DNA of 64,000 bases, from positions 55,060 to 119,059 of the forward strand of contig JAFQTX010000025.1 of the NCBI GenBank assembly GCA_017408825.1. The letters are read 5' to 3'. This DNA is from Alistipes sp. Its GTDB lineage: Bacteria; Bacteroidota; Bacteroidia; Bacteroidales; Rikenellaceae. Below are positions 59,556 to 64,000 of the stretch, piece after piece. The position numbers were made by a program, and so were the translations under genes. Within the stretch, counting starts at the first letter, position 1. Every line of letters begins with the position of its first letter. The notes beneath the pieces are model-generated. The model was given only the letters and a program-made list of their open reading frames with translations, was not told where the DNA came from and did no database searches.

Positions 59556-60947
59556 ATGAGACGACTACTTCTGCTTTTGACAATACTTAGCCTTGCGATC
59601 GTGGGCTGTGAGCCCGAAAAACCAGCACCTCTGCCTGATAATGGTGGCGAGGAGCCTCAGCCAACACCCGACCCAGAACGCCCACAAAACTATGTGGAGT
59701 ATAATGGTGTTGTAACTGAGCTTAAGTCAATGTGTTATATCATTAACGATGCTGAAGATCTTGGTTATCAATATGCTATGGCAATGACACCACGTGAAGG
59801 TGTTGCTAAGTTCGATGATATCATCGAGGGCGAGGAGTATCTTTTCCTATCGTTTGAGGAGGGTATGCTTTTCCGTGCTATCGAGAGCAACGAAGGGCGT
59901 ATCGATGTGATGACCATCGACAAGGAGGATGTGGTCTATATGTTTGTTGCCAAGCTCGGCGAACTCGATATTATAGATAGCAATACAAATCGCTTGATGG
60001 TAGTTGCTGGTGAGGTTGTCGTCGCCTATGACGAGGATAACTTCTCGATATCTGTCGATGCTCACTACGAAAGTGTCAATGGCGATAAGATTGATGTCGT
60101 CGCCACACTGCCGTTCGAAGAGCCTGAAGAGCCAGTATCGAGCGACTCTTACTATCGCTATACGTGGGGTGATGTTAATGTAGACGCCTCAGTAGGCTCG
60201 GCATATATCGAGGATACTCCCGAGGGTGTTACATATGTCATCTGCAAGGATGCCATCAAAACATATGTTTACTACGAGGATACACCATTCCTAAAGGTTG
60301 ATGTTGCGGGCAAGAGCTCCGAGGACGACTTTGTGATTGACGTAGCTACCTACGATGGCGAGTTCTCTATCTGGGCGTGCGACCCTATCAAGGGTATGGA
60401 TCTGCGTGTGTCGAACGATAACCGTGCGGGGCGCTCGGGTGTCGTTAGTGTTAAGGATGGCGTGCTAAAGTGCGAGGGCCTTTCATTCAACGACGTACGT
60501 GTCGATGTCTGCTTCACGGGTGAGTGTCGCACAGTCGATGAGTGCGTTAATATCTCCTACGATGAGCGTTCTGAGCTCTTTACTCCTCGCTCCGTAGTGT
60601 TGGATAATAGTGGTGACAGTGAGTATAAGATCTATGTGTCGAGCAGGGCTGGTATCACCAGCGTGGAGGATATGGTTGCTCCCGATATTGTTATAACTTA
60701 TCCTAAGGAGGGATGGGAGAAGTGGCTGATGAAGGGTAACTTTATCTCGGGAAGCTCATACCCTGAAATGACCTTCAAGTACAGGAAATCGACCTATAAA
60801 AAGGGTGAGGGCGACTGCCTCGGTATGAACGCTCAAATCCCTGAGTACGACGCTGAGAATGGCCGTCTTCGCCTTAACCTAAACCTCTATACCGAGGAGG
60901 GTGGCATTGCCCTCTATTATAGTGGTGAGTTCACGCTTGTGGAGTAG
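59556..60947 (+). CDS. Hypothetical lipoprotein
   Basis: A 463-residue lipoprotein: signal peptide MRRLLLLLTILSLAIVGC with lipobox AIVGC, a Pro/Glu linker (about 20-45), then a beta-rich acidic body divided near residue 190 by a second Pro/Glu linker. Two related halves may exist (each with short Tyr- and Asp-rich strands), but I do not recognise a family. It follows the PTS-IIC-like gene by 19 nt and may be co-transcribed. The repeat element begins 2 nt after the stop. Confidence 0.7.
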   Translation: MRRLLLLLTILSLAIVGCEPEKPAPLPDNGGEEPQPTPDPERPQNYVEYNGVVTELKSMCYIINDAEDLGYQYAMAMTPREGVAKFDDIIEGEEYLFLSFEEGMLFRAIESNEGRIDVMTIDKEDVVYMFVAKLGELDIIDSNTNRLMVVAGEVVVAYDEDNFSISVDAHYESVNGDKIDVVATLPFEEPEEPVSSDSYYRYTWGDVNVDASVGSAYIEDTPEGVTYVICKDAIKTYVYYEDTPFLKVDVAGKSSEDDFVIDVATYDGEFSIWACDPIKGMDLRVSNDNRAGRSGVVSVKDGVLKCEGLSFNDVRVDVCFTGECRTVDECVNISYDERSELFTPRSVVLDNSGDSEYKIYVSSRAGITSVEDMVAPDIVITYPKEGWEKWLMKGNFISGSSYPEMTFKYRKSTYKKGEGDCLGMNAQIPEYDAENGRLRLNLNLYTEEGGIALYYSGEFTLVE

Positions 60948-60948
60948 C

Positions 60949-61065
60949 GGCTGAATAAAAAGTGTATTTTGTCGTTATGCTTGCCCTCAAAATGCTCATT
61001 TACGCTTAGTAAACTCCGCTTTTTCGGGCTTCGCAGGCCTAAAACTACATCTTTTTATTCAACCT
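60949..61065. repeat. Terminal-inverted-repeat element, copy 1
   Basis: A 117-nt element starting GGCTGAATAAAAAG and ending CTTTTTATTCAACC, so its ends are inverted repeats. The middle holds GTTATGCTTGCCC, TTTACGCTTAGTAAA (a hairpin) and TTTTTCGGGCTTCGC; CGGGC can pair with GCCC so most of the element can fold on itself. It has no coding capacity. Copy 2 at 63800 differs at only a few bases. The GGAGGTGAC terminator follows 12 nt later in both. Confidence 0.85.
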
Positions 61066-61076
61066 CATAACAAAAC

Positions 61077-61108
61077 GGAGGTGACTAATTAACTTTTTAG
61101 TCACCTCC
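61077..61108. terminator. GGAGGTGAC-family terminator
   Basis: GGAGGTGACTAA (61077-61088) pairs perfectly with TTAGTCACCTCC (61097-61108); serves the lipoprotein operon and probably the convergent beta-galactosidase gene. Confidence 0.85.
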
Positions 61109-61258
61109 TCGTTGTTACTACTGAAGTCGAAAGAGCTCGGATACAAGAGCGTATATACCGTACCCTCCTCAGTCCGAGCTACCACCTATCGGCACGATAC
61201 CGTGGTGGAGAGCCGAGCGCACGATGCGGGTAGAGGCTGTTTGTGCAGCGGCGATCTC
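61109..61258. other. Short intergenic with hairpins
   Basis: 150 nt after the beta-galactosidase stop. AGCTCGGA (61134-61141) and TCCGAGCT (61173-61180) form an 8-bp perfect stem with a wide loop, and CCACC ... GGTGG pairs near 61182-61210. No gene seen; it may be a structured 3' UTR. Confidence 0.4.
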
Positions 61259-63775
61259 CTACTTGCTCGTGAGCACTAAGGTGGCATCCTTGAGACCATC
61301 GCCACGAACCTTAAGGCGGATGTCGCCCTGGATGTCGCGTAGCGTGCGGATGATAGCTAAGGCCTTGCCGTTGAAGAGCTTCATCGTTGAGCCCTTGAGC
61401 GACTCCGAGCCTGCGGCATTACCATTATCAACACCCATAAGCTCGCCAGCGCCCTCTACGTCGAAGTATAGCTGGTTCATAGCCGTAGGTACTGGGTTGC
61501 CCTCCTTGTCGTAGCAATCTACAGTTACGTATGCGAGGTCGTAGCCATTAGCCGTGAGCATGTCACGATCTACCGTAAGTCGAATTTCGTAGGGCTCACC
61601 CGCCGTCTTGCGTGTATGGCGCATAACCTCCTTGCCATCCTTATATGCCACGGCGGTGATCTCGCCCGCTTCGAACTCTACACCCTCCCAGAGTGCGTGT
61701 AGGCGCTCCTCGGTCTTGGCGCTACGGCCCAACGAACGGTCATTGACGAAGAGCTCCACCTCATCGGCATTATTGTAGTATGCCCAGAGGTCGATTTTCT
61801 CTCCCTCGCTCCAGTTCCAGTGTGGGAAGAGGTGTAGCGTAGGCTCATCTGTCCACTCCGCACGATACATATAGTAGCAATCCTTGGGGAAGCCACATAG
61901 GTCTACGATGCCGCAATATGATGAGCGAGATGGCCACGAGTAGGGCGTTGGCTCACCTATATAGTCGAAGCCTGTCCATACGAATGTGCCTGCACAGAAA
62001 TCTCGGTCACGCACGGCTATCCACGCAGCCTCGTGGAGCGTAGCCCAGGGTGCACGTGAGTTGTCGTAGGCCGAACACTGGTGGTGCTTGGTGTTGTAGG
62101 ATAGATCCTTGCGTGTGGGGATGATATGCTCCTTGCTCGAGGGGTGGAGGTAGAATCCACGGCTATTGAGTGCCGAGGCGGTCTCCGTGCTGATAAATGG
62201 CATATCTGGATACCACACACGCACCGAGTCGTAGTCCTGCTCGTGGTAGTTGAAGCCTACGATGTCGAGAGCTCCCGAACGTAAGAGGTTGTTATGTGGG
62301 CGTGTCTCGTTGCAGCCCGCCGTAACAGGACGTGTAGAGTCGTACTTCTTGAGCGTTGCTACAATGTGACGTGTAAGGAGAACGTTGGGGTTGCGCTCGA
62401 TGTCTGCATTATTACCCGTAGCACCCTCCACGATATAGTTCTTGAGAAGGTTGCGCTGCTCGGCGGGTAGCTTGTCGAGGCTGCTATATCCCTGTGAGTC
62501 CCACTGCTCGAGAACTTCGTTGCCCACCGACCATATAACTATTGATGGGTGGTTGCGGTCACGCTTCACAAAGTCTACGAGGTCACGCTCGTGCCACTTG
62601 TCGAACAAGCGGGCGTAGTCATACTTGGTCTTGGCTCTGCGCCACATATCGAAGGCCTCGTTCATAACCAAAATGCCTCGCTCGTCGCATAGGTCGAGAA
62701 GCTCGGGGGCTGGTGGGTTATGTGCTGTGCGAATGGCATTTACGCCGTAGGATTGAAGTATGTCGAGCTGACGCTCCAACGCTCTGCGGTGTACTGCCGA
62801 GCCGAGTGCTCCGAGGTCGTGGTGCATACATACACCCTTGAGCTTAAGCTGTCGGCCATTGAGCCAGAAACCACTATCGGCCTTAAACTCGATGCTACGT
62901 AGGCCAAACCTTGTGTCATACTCGTCGATAACCACACCATCAAGCTCGATGACACTGCGCATAGTGTAGAGATAGGGGTTGTCCACATCCCACCTCCTGG
63001 GCGATGATAGCTCTATCTTTGTTGTGAGTTCGACACTCTCGCCAGACTCGATTGTATGCTCCTTGCTTGCCTCGGCCTGCTTAGCTCCACTGGCATCGAG
63101 GATGATATTGCGGAGGATGATGCTCTTTGCTGTGTCGCCGTCGTTGTTTATTGCCACAGCAACATCTACCGTTGCCTGCTTGTCGCTAAGCTCTGGGGTG
63201 GTAATGTATGTGCCTGAGTAATCGACATATACCTGCGATGTGGTCACCAGACGTACGTTGCGGTAGATGCCGCAACCTGAATACCAACGTGAGTTGGGTT
63301 GCTCACGGTTATCGCAGCGTACGGCAATGACATTCTCTTCGCCCTCAGGCTTAAGATACTGAGTGATGTCGTACGATAGCGATGAGTAGCCATAGGGGCG
63401 GAAGCCTACCTCTTCGCCATTTACGTAGAGGGTGCTATTCATAAATATGCCGTCGAACTCGATATGCAAAACCTTGCCTTCGAGTTTTGGCGATGTGAAT
63501 GTCTTACGATACCAGCCGATGCCGCCAGGTAGTGCGCCGCCCGCAGGTGTCGAGGGGTTTGCTCGGTTGAACTCACCCTCAATACTCCAGTCGTGGGGGA
63601 GGTGGAGTTGTCGCCAGTTGCTGTCGTTATACTCCGCAGTGGCGTATTGAGGCTTGTCGCCAAGCATAAAACACCAGTCGAAGTTGAAATCCTCGACAAG
63701 GCGTGAATTAGATGTCTGCTCGTGGCAACCCATCACGATGATGATCGCAACAAGAAGTGTCAATAGTCGTTTCAT
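61259..63775 (-). CDS. Beta-galactosidase, GH2, lipoprotein
   Basis: An 838-residue glycoside hydrolase of family 2 with a lipoprotein signal (VMGC), so anchored to a membrane. Order: sugar-binding jelly roll (about 25-180; LPHDWSIEGEF, PGGIGWYRKTF), immunoglobulin-like domain (about 185-295), TIM barrel (about 300-590) and two C-terminal beta domains. The acid/base Glu is in SVGNEV (about 420), the nucleophile Glu in STETAS (about 531); NAIRTAHNPPAPELLDLCD is a GH2 hallmark. Cleaves terminal beta-galactosides from host or dietary glycans. It stands alone between the two repeat-element copies. I use the ATG at 63775 (MKRLL). Confidence 0.93.
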   Translation of the reverse strand: MKRLLTLLVAIIIVMGCHEQTSNSRLVEDFNFDWCFMLGDKPQYATAEYNDSNWRQLHLPHDWSIEGEFNRANPSTPAGGALPGGIGWYRKTFTSPKLEGKVLHIEFDGIFMNSTLYVNGEEVGFRPYGYSSLSYDITQYLKPEGEENVIAVRCDNREQPNSRWYSGCGIYRNVRLVTTSQVYVDYSGTYITTPELSDKQATVDVAVAINNDGDTAKSIILRNIILDASGAKQAEASKEHTIESGESVELTTKIELSSPRRWDVDNPYLYTMRSVIELDGVVIDEYDTRFGLRSIEFKADSGFWLNGRQLKLKGVCMHHDLGALGSAVHRRALERQLDILQSYGVNAIRTAHNPPAPELLDLCDERGILVMNEAFDMWRRAKTKYDYARLFDKWHERDLVDFVKRDRNHPSIVIWSVGNEVLEQWDSQGYSSLDKLPAEQRNLLKNYIVEGATGNNADIERNPNVLLTRHIVATLKKYDSTRPVTAGCNETRPHNNLLRSGALDIVGFNYHEQDYDSVRVWYPDMPFISTETASALNSRGFYLHPSSKEHIIPTRKDLSYNTKHHQCSAYDNSRAPWATLHEAAWIAVRDRDFCAGTFVWTGFDYIGEPTPYSWPSRSSYCGIVDLCGFPKDCYYMYRAEWTDEPTLHLFPHWNWSEGEKIDLWAYYNNADEVELFVNDRSLGRSAKTEERLHALWEGVEFEAGEITAVAYKDGKEVMRHTRKTAGEPYEIRLTVDRDMLTANGYDLAYVTVDCYDKEGNPVPTAMNQLYFDVEGAGELMGVDNGNAAGSESLKGSTMKLFNGKALAIIRTLRDIQGDIRLKVRGDGLKDATLVLTSK

Positions 63776-63799
63776 AGTCACTGATGTGTATCTGAAAAG

Positions 63800-63917
63800 A
63801 GGCTGAATAAAAAGTGTATTTTGTCGTTATGCTCGCCCTCAAAATTCTCATTTACGCTAAGTAAACTCCGCTTTTTCGGGCTTCGCAGGCCTAAAACTAC
63901 ATCTTTTTATTCAACCT
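63800..63917. repeat. Terminal-inverted-repeat element, copy 2
   Basis: A second copy of the element at 60949, same orientation, about 95 percent identical by eye (differences at TTG/TCG, ATG/ATT, CTT/CTA and CTC/CTT). It begins 25 nt upstream of the beta-galactosidase start and lies between that gene and the end of the next gene. Confidence 0.85.
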
Positions 63918-63930
63918 TATAACAAATGAA

Positions 63931-63962
63931 GGAGGTGGCTAATTAACTTTTTAGTCACCTCC
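63931..63962 (-). terminator. GGAGGTGAC-family terminator
   Basis: GGAGGTGGCTAA (63931-63942) pairs with TTAGTCACCTCC (63951-63962) with one G-T pair, 7 nt after the stop of the partial gene at the edge. Confidence 0.8.
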
Positions 63963-63969
63963 TTTATTA

Positions 63970-64000
63970 TTATCTGGGTCTACCGCCACCACCAGGGCCA
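63970..64000 (-). CDS. 3' end of a gene, Gly-rich C-terminus
   Basis: Only the last nine codons are visible, reading GPGGGGRPR then TAA. The terminator 7 nt downstream supports it as a real gene end. Product cannot be named. Confidence 0.45.
   Translation of the reverse strand, partial: GPGGGGRPR

Overview
The window is a gene-dense chromosomal stretch from a member of the Bacteroidota, order Bacteroidales, most likely an Alistipes-like Rikenellaceae member; the order is well supported, the family is an inference. Supporting signs are a TonB-dependent receptor, BACON and BspA-type proteins, the DUF4295-rpmG-rpmB trio, the bamD-rpoZ-coaBC-recN order, the divergent omega subunit, and many promoters of the Bacteroidota type (-7 TAnnTTTG, often with a TTTG or TTG about 19-20 bp upstream). 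I saw no rRNA, tRNA, CRISPR array, prophage or transposase.

Layout. 1-4.2 kb: the end of a TonB-dependent receptor with a PnuC/PnuT-type vitamin transporter, a convergent MFS transporter, and an ADP-ribosylglycohydrolase pseudogene with its middle deleted. 4.3-5.7 kb: a two-gene unit coding for a HIRAN protein and an unusual EVE-like plus HD-phosphohydrolase fusion. 5.8-11.3 kb: ribosomal proteins L33 and L28, then NAD salvage (pncB, cinA), a dihydroorotate-dehydrogenase-like gene with altered active-site residues, and pdxB. 11.5-16 kb: an arginase-fold protein that has lost several metal ligands, nhaA and two FKBP-type lipoproteins. 16-30.6 kb: housekeeping genes (mnmA, folE, rimM, rpsP, rpiB, typA, rlmB, an ABC-F ATPase, rpe, rmuC, glyA). 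30.8-38.5 kb: dnaG, smpB, tsaB, then the recN, coaBC, rpoZ, bamD operon.

38.5-44.1 kb is the most distinctive part. Three arrays of short hairpins (about 30 in all) alternate with two accessory genes, a four-helix-bundle protein and a 1195-residue multidomain lipoprotein, between the core bamD and rpsF-rpsR-rplI operons. Each array is built from a shared linker (AAAGGGTAG) and hairpins whose stem sequence changes from unit to unit while base pairing is kept. Each array flips orientation at a central T-run, and the hairpin types nearest the centre are in the same order in all three.

44.2-49.4 kb: ribosomal proteins S6, S18 and L9, a short rubredoxin gene, secG, a small repeat protein, lptE, a sigma-54-type activator and a HU-CCDC81 protein, the last five in one operon. 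49.5-56.2 kb: a small HTH protein, a four-subunit 2-oxoacid:ferredoxin oxidoreductase and a paired M16 protease operon with an HD hydrolase. 56.2-64 kb: a BspA-like leucine-rich-repeat protein, a PTS-IIC-like membrane protein, a lipoprotein and a GH2 beta-galactosidase lying between two near-identical copies of a roughly 117-bp element with terminal inverted repeats. A recurring terminator hairpin (GGAGGTGAC or GGGGATGAC stems) appears five times across the window.
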